From Roseithermus sacchariphilus (lineage in GTDB: Bacteria > Bacteroidota > Rhodothermia > Rhodothermales > MEBIC09517), in the NCBI GenBank assembly GCA_003285105.1, contig CP030158.1, positions 4,202,449 through 4,266,448 on the forward strand: a DNA stretch of 64,000 nt, written 5' to 3'. Positions 24,671 to 34,391 of this stretch are shown one piece after another (the first letter of the stretch is position 1; each line of letters opens with the position of its first letter). The position numbers and the translations under genes were made by a program. The notes under the pieces are model-generated. The model was not told the DNA's origin and searched no databases. It saw only the letters and a list, made by a program, of their open reading frames with translations.

Positions 24671-26086
24671 TCAGCGCACCGAGCCGTTTCGCCAGCGTTC
24701 GAGCGCGCGGGACCACGGTCGCTCGTAGTAGGGTCGGCGCTCGAGGAGGTAGTGCTCGAAGACCAGGTCCGCCGGAAAGGGCCGGATGCGCTGGAAGACG
24801 AAGGTCGACAGCGGATCGTCGCCGACGTAGCCGTAGTGCCACACCTCCGCGTCGATGCGCGTCTCGACGTAGGCCGGCGCGCCGAAGATCACGTAGATCA
24901 TCCCGCGGTCGGTCTTCCATCCTTCCTTGAAGGTGGAGAAGCGCAGGTTGGCTTCTTCGATGCGGCTGTAGTACCGCTCGATCAGGTCGGCGGCGACCTG
25001 CCGGTTGGCGACGAGCCGGCCCCAGAAGGCGTCGAAGCGGCGTTTGCGCTCCCAGGGCGTCTCGCCGGCGCGGATGTCGCGCAGCTCGCGCTCGGAGGCG
25101 ATGTAGGCCAGCGCCTCGATCATCTCGTCGATCAGCACGAGCCGGGGGAACCACGGGCTACGCACGGTGAAGTCCCGCACCCGTTCCAGGCGGCGGCCCG
25201 GCGCCGGCCCGTCCGGTCGGGCCGTGATGCGGACCCGGTAGACGCCGGGATCCAGCGCCGGCAGGCTGAACTCGACGACGGCCTCCCCCGCCTCGGCCGC
25301 CAGTCTCCGGCGCGAGACTTGCAGCGTGTCCGGCCGTTCGTCGCGCAGGCCACGGTAGGCCAGCGATCCAAACGACGGGCCGACGTAGTACGGCGGCGTG
25401 GCGATGCTGGTGTCGCTCTCGAAGCGCAACAGCGTCATCTCCAGCGTCGCCGCCTCGGCCCGGCCGGCCCGGTACACCTCGACCACCGCCCGCAGCGAGT
25501 CGACGTCCGCGGGGACGTGCAGGGACACGATGGGCGACGGGGGCGCTCCGGGGCGGCGGCCTTCCAGGCGGATGCCGCCGAGCGCCGGCTCCACGGACGC
25601 ATCCGCCACCTCGACGCGCTGCCGACGCAAGGCCTGCTGCCCGCTCTCCAGGTCCAGCAGGGTGACGTCCACGACGTACGTGCCGGGGGGGGCTTCCAGC
25701 CGGAGGGTCCGCAGCAGCGGCTCGAAGGTCCGGGTCGCCTCGTAGGTGGTCACCTGCACCGTGTCCGTGCGGAGTTGCTCCTGCAGCACCTCCCGGCCGC
25801 GCGCGTCCAGCAACCGCACCAGCGTCTCGAACCGCGCCCGATACCGCCGCCCCGCTGCTTCTTCGACGAAGACCAGCGACAGCCGGGGGATGCTGAGGTA
25901 GACGTCCACGCCGGGCGTCCCCTCCTGCCACGTCGCCAGCGCCTCCAGGTCGAAGTTGGGCACGCCGGGCTCGAAGGCCAGCGTCCGGCCGGCGCCGGCC
26001 TCAGGCAGGCGCGCCCCGCCACAGCCGGCGGCTCCCACCGCCAGCATCAGGCTCAGCACACCGATTCCCCACCGAAGCGCCGTCAT
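24671..26086 (-). CDS. GWxTD domain lipoprotein
   Basis: A 471-residue envelope protein. The signal ends with AAGCGG, a probable lipobox. Residues 30-310 are predicted beta-rich repeats. The C-terminal GWxTD domain follows (about 320-465): KRRFDAFW, then GWKTDRGMIYVIFGAP, which gives the family its name, and EVWHYGYVGDDPLSTFVF. GWxTD proteins occur widely in Bacteroidota, Gemmatimonadota and Acidobacteriota; their function is not established. The gene is last of the minus-strand run, 114 bases downstream of tpiA. Confidence 0.85.
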   Translation of the reverse strand: MTALRWGIGVLSLMLAVGAAGCGGARLPEAGAGRTLAFEPGVPNFDLEALATWQEGTPGVDVYLSIPRLSLVFVEEAAGRRYRARFETLVRLLDARGREVLQEQLRTDTVQVTTYEATRTFEPLLRTLRLEAPPGTYVVDVTLLDLESGQQALRRQRVEVADASVEPALGGIRLEGRRPGAPPSPIVSLHVPADVDSLRAVVEVYRAGRAEAATLEMTLLRFESDTSIATPPYYVGPSFGSLAYRGLRDERPDTLQVSRRRLAAEAGEAVVEFSLPALDPGVYRVRITARPDGPAPGRRLERVRDFTVRSPWFPRLVLIDEMIEALAYIASERELRDIRAGETPWERKRRFDAFWGRLVANRQVAADLIERYYSRIEEANLRFSTFKEGWKTDRGMIYVIFGAPAYVETRIDAEVWHYGYVGDDPLSTFVFQRIRPFPADLVFEHYLLERRPYYERPWSRALERWRNGSVR

Positions 26087-26200
26087 GTCTGGCGTGGCTG
26101 TGGTTCGCGCAACCGGCTCGGACGGCGCCTTCCTCGGGCGGGGCCGGGGGGCGGAATCCTCCCGAACGCCCCTCGCCCCGGGCGATCCTTCCGGCCCGGC

Positions 26201-26944
26201 TCAGGCGGCCCGGACGATGGCGGCAAAGTCAGCCGCCTTCAGGCTGGCGCCCCCGATCAGGCCGCCGTCCACGTCCGCCTGCGCCAGCAGTTCGGCGGCG
26301 TTGCCGGGTTTCATGCTGCCGCCGTAGAGCACGTGGATCGCCGCGGCCGTGGCCTCGCCATAGCGCTCGCGCAGCAGCCCCCGGATGAAGGCATGCATGG
26401 CCTGCGCCTGCTCCGGCGTGGCCGTCCGCCCCGTGCCGATGGCCCAGACGGGCTCGTAGGCCAGCACGAGCGTGGACGGGTCCTCGACGTCGATGCCCTC
26501 GAGCGCCCCGGCCACCTGCGTCCGCACGACGGCTTCCGCCTCGCCGGCCTCACGTTGATCCAGCGTCTCACCGATGCAGATGATCGGCACGAGGCCGTGC
26601 CGGCGCGCCTGCTTGACCTTCTGGTTGACCAGCGCGTCCGTCTCGCCGAAGTACTGCCGCCGCTCGGAATGGCCGAGGATGACGTAGGTGCACCCGACGG
26701 AGGTCAGCATCGCCGCCGACACCTCCCCGGTGTAGGCCCCCTGCTCCTCGAAGTGCATGTTCTGCGCCCCGAGCCGCACCGGCGACCCGTCGACGACCTC
26801 GTGGACGGCCGCGAGGCTGACGAAGGGCGGGCAGACGGCAACCTGGACGTCGCCGGGGTCCCCGACCTCTTTCACGACGGCCTCGGCCAGCGCCACGGCG
26901 GCCGGGAGGTCCGTGTTCATTTTCCAGTTTCCGGCAATCAGCAT
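26201..26944 (-). CDS. tpiA: Triosephosphate isomerase
   Basis: Interconverts dihydroxyacetone phosphate and glyceraldehyde-3-phosphate in glycolysis and gluconeogenesis. The 247-residue TIM barrel has GNWKMN with the catalytic Asn and Lys near residue 8-10, the electrophilic His in ILGHSERRQYFGE, the catalytic Glu in LAYEPVWAIGTGRTATPEQAQ with loop 6, and the phosphate-binding LYGGSMKPGN and GGLIGGASL. All key residues are intact. It starts 27 bases after the preceding thioredoxin-fold gene stop and is probably co-transcribed with it. Confidence 0.97.
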   Translation of the reverse strand: MLIAGNWKMNTDLPAAVALAEAVVKEVGDPGDVQVAVCPPFVSLAAVHEVVDGSPVRLGAQNMHFEEQGAYTGEVSAAMLTSVGCTYVILGHSERRQYFGETDALVNQKVKQARRHGLVPIICIGETLDQREAGEAEAVVRTQVAGALEGIDVEDPSTLVLAYEPVWAIGTGRTATPEQAQAMHAFIRGLLRERYGEATAAAIHVLYGGSMKPGNAAELLAQADVDGGLIGGASLKAADFAAIVRAA

Positions 26945-26971
26945 AGAGAATCGTGCAGGTTGATGGTTCGT

Positions 26972-28387
26972 TCAGGGGCCGTCGACGCCGGCCTGGTCTT
27001 CGAAGAGGCCGAGACGGGTCATCACATCGTCGCGAACGGCCATGATGGCATTGCCCACGTACTTGCTCAGGATGCGGCCTTCGGGGTCGATCAGGATGCG
27101 CGTGGGCAGGGCGGTGACGGCATACCGCTCGGCGACGTCGTAGGACGGCCCGCCGGGGCCGATGATGTGGATGCCGGGGAAGGCCCGTCCCTCGAAGAAG
27201 GCCTCGTTGAGGAGCGTGTCCGGCTGGAGTGAGATCGAGACGATGTCGAACGTGCCGGGGGCGGCCACCTCGTAGAGGGTGTTGCGGATGGGCAGCTCCT
27301 GCTGGAAGGCCGGCAGCTCGGGCCGGTAGAACTCCAGCAGCACGAGGCGGCCGCGCAGGTCTTCGAGGCTCACCGCCTCGCCGTCGTACGTCGTGGCGGT
27401 GAAGCCCGGCGCCGGCATGCCGGGCATGAGGTGTTGCAGCTCGTATTCCGCCTGGCGGGCCCAGGCCGTCCAGACCGAGTCCGTCGTGGTGGCTTTCAGC
27501 TCCCGCACGGCTGCCAGCGCCCGGTCGTTCTGCAGGCTGTCCATGTAGGCGATGACGATCTCCGACTGCAACGCGGCCCAGTCCGCCGGCTCGGTCACCT
27601 GCCGCTGGTAGGCCCGCACGAAGGCGATGGCCGAGTCCTGCCCGGCCAGCCGGGCCACGGCGCCCCGGCCGATGCGGACGACGTCCACCAGGCGGGGGTT
27701 GTCGGGCTGGATCTGCCGCATGCGCTCGACCAGCAGCGAGTCGTTCCAGTCGTCCAGCGTGATGATGGACTGTGCGGCGGCCATCGCACCGCCCAGGGTG
27801 TTGGGATACTGCTCCTGGAGGTTCCAGAGGATCGTGGCCGTCTGCTGGATGCTGCGCCGCAGCTCGGCTTCCTGGAAGTTGCCTTCCTGCACGATCTTCA
27901 TCAGCTCCTGGTTGTGCTGGGCCTGCGTGTTGCGGAAGGCCAGCCAGGCGGCATTCTCGCGCGAGCGGACGGCGATGGGGCGCTGCCCGGCCGGCAGCAC
28001 CAGCCGCATCTGCGCGGAGTCGCCATCGGCCACGACCATCTCGTCCACCTTCAGGATCTGCCCACGCCGGGCGATGACGACGGCATAGATGCCGCGGTGG
28101 GGTGCCGTGATGTCCATGCGGAAGAAGCCGGTGCTGTCCGTCACGGCATAGCCGAGCGTGTCGAGCTCGGCCGAGGGCGAGGTGGAGCTGGCAACGAGCA
28201 CCTCGAAGCCCCGGTAGTCCGGGATGGAATCGACTTCGGCGCGGACGGTGATCTGGCCTTCCAGATAGCTTCGAACCGGCGGCGGGGCAGACTCGGCGGC
28301 TCCACAGGCCACGAGCGCGCCCGCGGTCAGGCCGAGCACCAGCAGCGCGCCGAGGCTGCCGCGCAGCCATGCTCCTCGATACGTCAT
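26972..28387 (-). CDS. Thioredoxin-fold (TlpA/AhpC-like) lipoprotein without a CXXC motif
   Basis: A 471-residue lipoprotein (LVACG lipobox near residue 28). The N-terminal 130 residues resemble the DUF4369-type beta domain found before Bacteroidota thioredoxins. A helical middle region follows, then a C-terminal thioredoxin fold (MPGMPAPGFTATTYDGEAVSLEDLRGRLVLLEF, then ALPTRILIDPEGRILSKYVG with the cis-Pro motif). Where WCxxC is expected, around residue 355, the sequence reads YRPELPAFQQ, so there are no redox cysteines. It is probably a non-catalytic, substrate-binding or chaperone-like relative in the periplasm. Confidence 0.8.
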   Translation of the reverse strand: MTYRGAWLRGSLGALLVLGLTAGALVACGAAESAPPPVRSYLEGQITVRAEVDSIPDYRGFEVLVASSTSPSAELDTLGYAVTDSTGFFRMDITAPHRGIYAVVIARRGQILKVDEMVVADGDSAQMRLVLPAGQRPIAVRSRENAAWLAFRNTQAQHNQELMKIVQEGNFQEAELRRSIQQTATILWNLQEQYPNTLGGAMAAAQSIITLDDWNDSLLVERMRQIQPDNPRLVDVVRIGRGAVARLAGQDSAIAFVRAYQRQVTEPADWAALQSEIVIAYMDSLQNDRALAAVRELKATTTDSVWTAWARQAEYELQHLMPGMPAPGFTATTYDGEAVSLEDLRGRLVLLEFYRPELPAFQQELPIRNTLYEVAAPGTFDIVSISLQPDTLLNEAFFEGRAFPGIHIIGPGGPSYDVAERYAVTALPTRILIDPEGRILSKYVGNAIMAVRDDVMTRLGLFEDQAGVDGP

Positions 28388-28485
28388 AACCTACTCTGAA
28401 AATGGATCCGGGGAATCGCCTGGCCGCACAGGGCCGGGCCGGACGCGCAACGCGCCAGACGCCGATCCGTTTCACGGACGGGCGT

Positions 28486-29991
<1,506 letters not shown>

Positions 29992-30030
29992 GAGGTATAT
30001 GTGAGGGGTAGCAATAAAACCAGGAAAGAG

Positions 30031-30097
30031 CGAGGGGCGGAAGGGGAACGGTGTCGCCAGAGCGTCCTTCGCGTTTCGCCCTTCGACCGCCCCCTCC
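30031..30097. repeat. Dispersed hairpin element, copy B
   Basis: Lies in the 117-base gap between bcp and gatB. The left arm, GAGGGGCGG then AAGGGGAACG (30032-30050), pairs discontinuously with CGTTT, CCCTT and CCGCCCCCTC on the right (30072-30096). It shares 24 of 31 bases with the start of the element at 24152, including CGGAAGGG. Confidence 0.55.
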
Positions 30098-30108
30098 GAC
30101 CGCCGCGG

Positions 30109-30588
30109 CTAGGCGACGCCGAACTTGTCCAGCACCTCCTGCGCGTGTTCGCCGACGCGGGGGCGTTTGATGATGTGCCGGATGATGCCGTCTTCGTCGA
30201 TCAGGAACGTGGTGCGCTTGATGCCCATGAAGGTGCGGCCGTACAGGTTGCGCTCGCCCCAGACGCCATACCGGTTCAGGATCTCGTGCTCCGGGTCGGC
30301 CAGGAGCGGAAAGGGGAGCTCGTACTTGTCCGCAAACGTGGCGTGCGAGTCCACGTCGTCCGCGGAGACCCCGAGGACGGCAATCCCGGCATCGAGCAGC
30401 GCCTGGTAGCCGTCCCGCAGGCTACACGCCTGTTTGGTGCAGCCGGGGGTGTCGTCCTTCGGGTAGAAATACAGCGCGACCTTGCGGCCCCGGTAGTCGG
30501 ACAGGCGGATCGTCTCGCCGTCCTGGTTCCGGGCTTCGAAGTCGGGAGCCGGCTGCCCGACCTCGGGCATGGGCGTGGCGTCTGGCAT
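30109..30588 (-). CDS. bcp: Thioredoxin-dependent peroxiredoxin, BCP/PrxQ type
   Basis: Reduces hydrogen peroxide and alkyl hydroperoxides using thioredoxin. The 159-residue product has the peroxidatic Cys50 and resolving Cys55 in DDTPGCTKQACSLRD, the PrxQ spacing, plus GVSADDVDSHATFADKY and RTTFLIDEDGIIRHI. ATG at 30588 is chosen; a longer in-frame start at 30642 adds 18 unconserved residues. All catalytic features are intact. The 204-base upstream gap contains a small 10-bp repeat. Confidence 0.95.
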   Translation of the reverse strand: MPDATPMPEVGQPAPDFEARNQDGETIRLSDYRGRKVALYFYPKDDTPGCTKQACSLRDGYQALLDAGIAVLGVSADDVDSHATFADKYELPFPLLADPEHEILNRYGVWGERNLYGRTFMGIKRTTFLIDEDGIIRHIIKRPRVGEHAQEVLDKFGVA

Positions 30589-30735
30589 GGTGACGTCTCG
30601 AAGGTGGGTGGATGGATGCGACGGGCCGGACGACGCAGACACCGTGCGCAGGTTCCGCCCGGCCGATCCCGGCGCGCCGACCGGGAAGATACCGAATCAC
30701 TTCGGGACCTGCTGCGCCGCGGAGCCGGCAGGGCC

Positions 30736-30775
30736 GGGCCTCCATGGGCCTCCGAAGGCCTCCACGGGCCTCCGG
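30736..30775. repeat. Tandem 10-bp repeat, 4 copies
   Basis: GGGCCTCCAT, GGGCCTCCGA, AGGCCTCCAC, GGGCCTCCGG in the gap between the fused E1 gene and bcp. It sits inside a larger inverted repeat: GAGCCGGC (30722-30729) and GCCGGCTC (30787-30794), the latter overlapping the E1 stop codon. Confidence 0.75.
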
Positions 30776-30792
30776 GCGAGGCCGGCGCCGGC

Positions 30793-32781
30793 TCAGAACC
30801 GCAGGAGGCGCTCCAGCGCCGGGCGGAGGCGGGGCCGGGGCGAGTGCAGTTCCTGCTCCAGGTACTCGGAGAACGGCACGGGGAAGTCCTCCGCGGCGAC
30901 CCGCACCGGCGGGGCGTCCAGGAGCGTGAAGGCTTCCTCGGCGACGGACGCGGCCACCTCGGCGCCGAAGCCCGCCGTGCGGACGGCCTCGTGGAGCACC
31001 AGCAACCGGGACGTCTTCTCGATCGAGGCCAGCACGGTGGCACGGTCCCACGGCACCAGCGTGCGCAAGTCGATGACCTCCAGCTCCACGCCCTGCTCGT
31101 GCCAGTAGGCGGCCTCCTCCAGCGCCCAGTGCACCCCCAGGCCGTAGGTGACGAGCGTCGCGTGCCGTCCGGTGCGAACGACGGCGGCCCGGCCCAGTTC
31201 GAGGTGAAACGGGGCGTCGGTCACCGGCCCCCGGATGGCGCGGTAGAGGTACTTGTGCTCGAAGAACAGCACCGGGTTCGGCTCGTCGATGGCCGCCCGC
31301 AGCAGCCCCTTGGCATCCTGCGGCGTGGACGGGACGACGACCTTGAGCCCCGGCACGTGGCAGAACCAGGCCTCGGGCGATTGCGAGTGGAACGGCCCGG
31401 CACCAATGTGCCCGCCGAAGGGGGCCCGGATCGTCACGTTGACGGGAGCGCCCCAGCGGTAGTGCGTCGTGGCGAGGTTGTTCACGATCTGGTTGAAGCC
31501 GCACGTGATGAAGTCGGCATACTGGATCTCCACGACCGGCTTGAAGCCTTCGAGCGCCAGCCCCATCGCCGCCCCGAGGGCTCCGCTCTCGATGATGGGC
31601 GTGTTGCGCACGCGCTCCCGGCCAAACTTCCCGACGAACCCCTGCGTGACCTTGAACACACCGCCGTACTCGGCGATGTCCTGGCCCATCAGCACGATGC
31701 GGTCGTCCTCCTCCATGGCCTGCCGCAGGGCGTCCGAGATGGCATCGATGAACCGCTTCTCGGAGGCCGGCCCCGCGGGCGGGCGGTGGCCGGTGAAGGC
31801 CGGCGCGAACACGTCGGCCCGTTCGCGTTCCAGCGTGCTGGTGACCGGCGGCTGCTGCAGCGCCCACTCGGCCAGCTCCTCGACCCGCCGGCGCTGCTCG
31901 TCCTCGATGGCCTGTAGCTCCGGCTCGGTGACCAGGCCCTCCTCCAGCAGCAACGTGCGGAAGCGCCGGATCGGGTCGCGCGGCCCCCAGCGGGCGAAGA
32001 GGTGGTTCGGGACGTACTTCGTGCCGGAGGCTTCTTCGTGGCCGCGCATACGGAAGGTCTTCATCTCCAGCAACGTCGGCCCCTCACCGGCCCGGGCCCG
32101 CCCGGCCGCCCGGCGCACCGCGTCGATCACGGCCAGCACGTCGTTGCCGTCCACCACCTCGCCCGGCAGGCCGTATCCGGCCGCCGCCGTCGCCAGGTCC
32201 TCCACGGCCATCGCCTCGCGCGTGGGCGTCGAGAGGCCGTAGCCGTTGTTCTCGATGACGAACAGCACCGGCAGCTTCCAGACGGCCGCCAGGTTGAGCG
32301 CCTCGTGGAAGTCGCCCTCCCGCGTCGCCCCCTCGCCCACGAAGGCGCAGGCGACGAACCGCTCCTGCCGGAGCTGGGCCGCAAGCCCGAGCCCGCAGGC
32401 GACGGGCAACATCGCCGCCAGGTGCGAGATCATCCCGACGATGCGATACGCCGGCAGCCCGAAGTGGAACGTCCGGTCGCGCCCGTTCGTGAAGCCGCCT
32501 TCCTTGCCCATGAGCTGGCAGAAGAGCCGGTCCAGCGGCACGCCGCGCGTGGTCCAGACGCCCAGGTTGCGGTGCATGGGCAGGATGTAGTCGGCCGGCT
32601 CGAGCGCCCACGTGCAGCCGACGGCGATGGCCTCCTGCCCGTAGCCGCTGAACCACTTCCGCAGCCGCCCCTGCCGGATCAGCCGCAGCTTCTTTTCCTC
32701 GATGGCCCGCGGTAGATGCAGGGCCGCAAACAACGCCTTGACGTCCAGATCGGCCACGAGGCCGGGGGTGTCGCGTGTCAT
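30793..32781 (-). CDS. Fused alpha/beta 2-oxoacid dehydrogenase E1 component
   Basis: A 662-residue single-chain E1 of a branched-chain 2-oxoacid or pyruvate dehydrogenase complex, using thiamine diphosphate. Residues 1-330 are the alpha part, with GYGQEAIAVG and the TPP/Mg motif starting GEGATREGDFHEALNLA and ending ENNGYGLSTP. Residues 345-662 are the beta part, with IIESGALGAAMGLALEG, RAPFGGHIGAGPFHSQSPEA (catalytic His region) and a transketolase C-terminal domain. The subunits are separate genes in most bacteria; the fusion is common in Bacteroidota. ATG 32781 is selected by homology of the alpha start. Lipoyl E2 and E3 genes are not nearby. Confidence 0.9.
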   Translation of the reverse strand: MTRDTPGLVADLDVKALFAALHLPRAIEEKKLRLIRQGRLRKWFSGYGQEAIAVGCTWALEPADYILPMHRNLGVWTTRGVPLDRLFCQLMGKEGGFTNGRDRTFHFGLPAYRIVGMISHLAAMLPVACGLGLAAQLRQERFVACAFVGEGATREGDFHEALNLAAVWKLPVLFVIENNGYGLSTPTREAMAVEDLATAAAGYGLPGEVVDGNDVLAVIDAVRRAAGRARAGEGPTLLEMKTFRMRGHEEASGTKYVPNHLFARWGPRDPIRRFRTLLLEEGLVTEPELQAIEDEQRRRVEELAEWALQQPPVTSTLERERADVFAPAFTGHRPPAGPASEKRFIDAISDALRQAMEEDDRIVLMGQDIAEYGGVFKVTQGFVGKFGRERVRNTPIIESGALGAAMGLALEGFKPVVEIQYADFITCGFNQIVNNLATTHYRWGAPVNVTIRAPFGGHIGAGPFHSQSPEAWFCHVPGLKVVVPSTPQDAKGLLRAAIDEPNPVLFFEHKYLYRAIRGPVTDAPFHLELGRAAVVRTGRHATLVTYGLGVHWALEEAAYWHEQGVELEVIDLRTLVPWDRATVLASIEKTSRLLVLHEAVRTAGFGAEVAASVAEEAFTLLDAPPVRVAAEDFPVPFSEYLEQELHSPRPRLRPALERLLRF

Positions 32782-32801
32782 ACCAGACCGGAACGACGAT
32801 G

Positions 32802-32841
32802 AAAAAACACGTGAGGGCCCGCCTCCCGACGCGCCCTCACG
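32802..32841 (-). terminator. Rho-independent terminator after the NupG-like gene
   Basis: On the minus strand, a 9-bp GC-rich stem CGTGAGGGC / GCCCTCACG (arms 32833-32841 and 32810-32818, 14-base loop) is followed after two bases by six T. It lies 29 bases past the permease stop and just before the E1 start. Confidence 0.88.
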
Positions 32842-32869
32842 CAAACGATGCACGATGTACGAGGTGCCC

Positions 32870-34126
32870 TCAGACCTCTGCCGCCGTACCGGCGGGCGCG
32901 GGCATCTCCTTCGAGACGTCGTCCCGGAAGCTGACGGCAAAGAACACGGCGATGGCCGCGGCAAAGGCCGCCGGGATCCACCAGAAGCTCTGCCACTGTT
33001 CCAGCGTCAGCAACGTGGCCTCGCCCAGGAACGCGTTGTACACGTTGCCGGCCACCTGCGCCCCGATGAGCATCCCCACGCCGTAGGTGACAAACACGAG
33101 CAGCCCCTGCGCCTGCCCCCGCACCGCCGGCGTCGACTTCTTGTCGACGTAGATCTGGCCGGTGACGAAGAAGAAGTCGTAGCAGATGCCGTGGAGCAGG
33201 ATGCCGAAGAGGATCATCCAGACGACCGAGGCCGGGGCGGCCAGCGCGAAGAGCGCATAGCGGAGCACCCAGGCGCCCATGCCCACCAGCAGCATCCACT
33301 TCACCCCGAGGCGGGCGAAGAAGAAGGGCATCAGCAGCATGAAGATCACCTCGCTGGCCTGCCCCAGCGTCTGCGTGGCGGCGATGTTCTCGAAGCCGGT
33401 GGCTTCCAGGAAGAGCTGTGTGAAGTTGTAGTAGGCCGCCAGCGGGATGCAGATCAGCAGCGAGCTGACGAGGAAGATGTAGAACGGACGGCTGCCCAGC
33501 TGGCGAAAGGCGTCGGCGCCCAGGATGCTGCCCAGCGACACGCGCTCACCGGCCGCCGGCGGCGGGGTATGCGGCAGCGTGAAGGCGTACACCCCCAGCA
33601 CCAGGCTGGCGATGCCCGTCGTGTAGAGCGGCAGCGCCGTCTGCTCGGGTTTGAGCCCCTCCACGAAGCCGCTCAGCACGAAGCTGATGAACAGCCCGGC
33701 CACGATCCACCCGATCGTGCCGAAGACGCGAATCAGGGGGAACTGCTTCTCCTGATCCTGGATGTTGTGGAACGCCAGCGTGTTGGACAGCCCCAGCGTG
33801 GGCATGTAGCACAGGTTGTAGAGCAGCAGCAGCAGGATGAACACGGTGGGCGTGCCGGAGGTCTGCGGCACGAACAGCATCACCACCCCGCCGAGCAGGT
33901 GGAGCACCCCGAGCACCTTCTCCGTGGCGAAGTAGCGGTCGGCGATGAGGCCGAGGAAGAACGGGGCCACGATGGCCGCCACCGGGTTGACCGTGTAAGG
34001 CCAGTGCGTCAGATCGCCCATGCCGTGGTTAGCCATGTAGACGGCCACGGTGGTGTACCAGGCTCCCCAGACGAAAAACTGGAGGAACATCATGGCGCTC
34101 AGGCGCGCGCTAATGAACGACTTCAT
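32870..34126 (-). CDS. Nucleoside permease-like MFS transporter (NupG family)
   Basis: A 418-residue inner-membrane protein with 12 hydrophobic helices. It opens with SARLSAMMFLQFFVWGAWYTTVAVYM, a pattern typical of NupG/XapB-type nucleoside:H+ symporters. Further blocks are GLIADRYFATEKVLGVLHLLGG, PLIRVFGTIGWIVAGL, EVIFMLLMPFFFARLGVKWMLLVGM and LLHGICYDFFFVTGQIYVD. The exact substrate is not certain; nucleosides or related purines/pyrimidines are the family norm. The start is the ATG at 34126, where the first helix begins. Its 265-base leader region holds three strong inverted repeats. Confidence 0.85.
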   Translation of the reverse strand: MKSFISARLSAMMFLQFFVWGAWYTTVAVYMANHGMGDLTHWPYTVNPVAAIVAPFFLGLIADRYFATEKVLGVLHLLGGVVMLFVPQTSGTPTVFILLLLLYNLCYMPTLGLSNTLAFHNIQDQEKQFPLIRVFGTIGWIVAGLFISFVLSGFVEGLKPEQTALPLYTTGIASLVLGVYAFTLPHTPPPAAGERVSLGSILGADAFRQLGSRPFYIFLVSSLLICIPLAAYYNFTQLFLEATGFENIAATQTLGQASEVIFMLLMPFFFARLGVKWMLLVGMGAWVLRYALFALAAPASVVWMILFGILLHGICYDFFFVTGQIYVDKKSTPAVRGQAQGLLVFVTYGVGMLIGAQVAGNVYNAFLGEATLLTLEQWQSFWWIPAAFAAAIAVFFAVSFRDDVSKEMPAPAGTAAEV

Positions 34127-34170
34127 CGGTTCGGGTACGAATGGTGGAGAGGGGGACAGCGCAACGCAGC

Positions 34171-34227
34171 GGCACGCCGACCCCGCCCGGGACGCGGGGC
34201 GGGGTGGCGGCCGCCGTTCGGCGTGCC
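34171..34227. repeat. Long compound inverted repeat upstream of the NupG-like gene
   Basis: Outer arms GGCACGCCGA (34171-34180) and TCGGCGTGCC (34218-34227) are perfectly complementary. An inner stem, CCCCGCC (34181-34187) with GGCGGGG (34198-34204), sits between them. It lies 45-101 bases before the permease start on the minus strand. It may be a leader structure or a protein site. Confidence 0.75.
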
Positions 34228-34302
34228 AGCCAGTATCGGAAAAAGGGCTGGAAATGTCGAGACGTCCGTGCATCGTCTGCCCCCCGTCGCCCGAAACAGA
34301 CA

Positions 34303-34332
34303 GGGGCGCAGGCCGTCGCCGACCTGCGCCCC
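34303..34332. terminator. Perfect 10-bp hairpin downstream of the DUF5666 protein gene
   Basis: GGGGCGCAGG (34303-34312) pairs with CCTGCGCCCC (34323-34332), 10-base loop. It is the second of two tandem hairpins after the minus-strand stop at 34392. It has no T-run, so termination is likely but not shown. Confidence 0.5.
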
Positions 34333-34334
34333 CG

Positions 34335-34367
34335 GGGAGCCTCTGAGCCCCCTCTCAGCGGGCTCCC
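34335..34367. terminator. Compound hairpin just after the DUF5666 protein gene stop
   Basis: GGGAGCC (34335-34341) pairs with GGCTCCC (34361-34367), and inside it CTGAG (34343-34347) pairs with CTCAG (34354-34358). It starts 25 bases after the minus-strand stop. It has no T-run. Confidence 0.5.
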
Positions 34368-34391
34368 GTGTCCGGCATCACCGCGCGGTTG

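Noticed and set aside
24209-27232. Plus-strand open frame of 1007 codons
   Set aside because: It runs antisense to the GWxTD, tpiA and thioredoxin-fold genes, which have clear motifs. High GC makes stop codons rare, and the translation is low-complexity Arg/Gly/Asp-rich.
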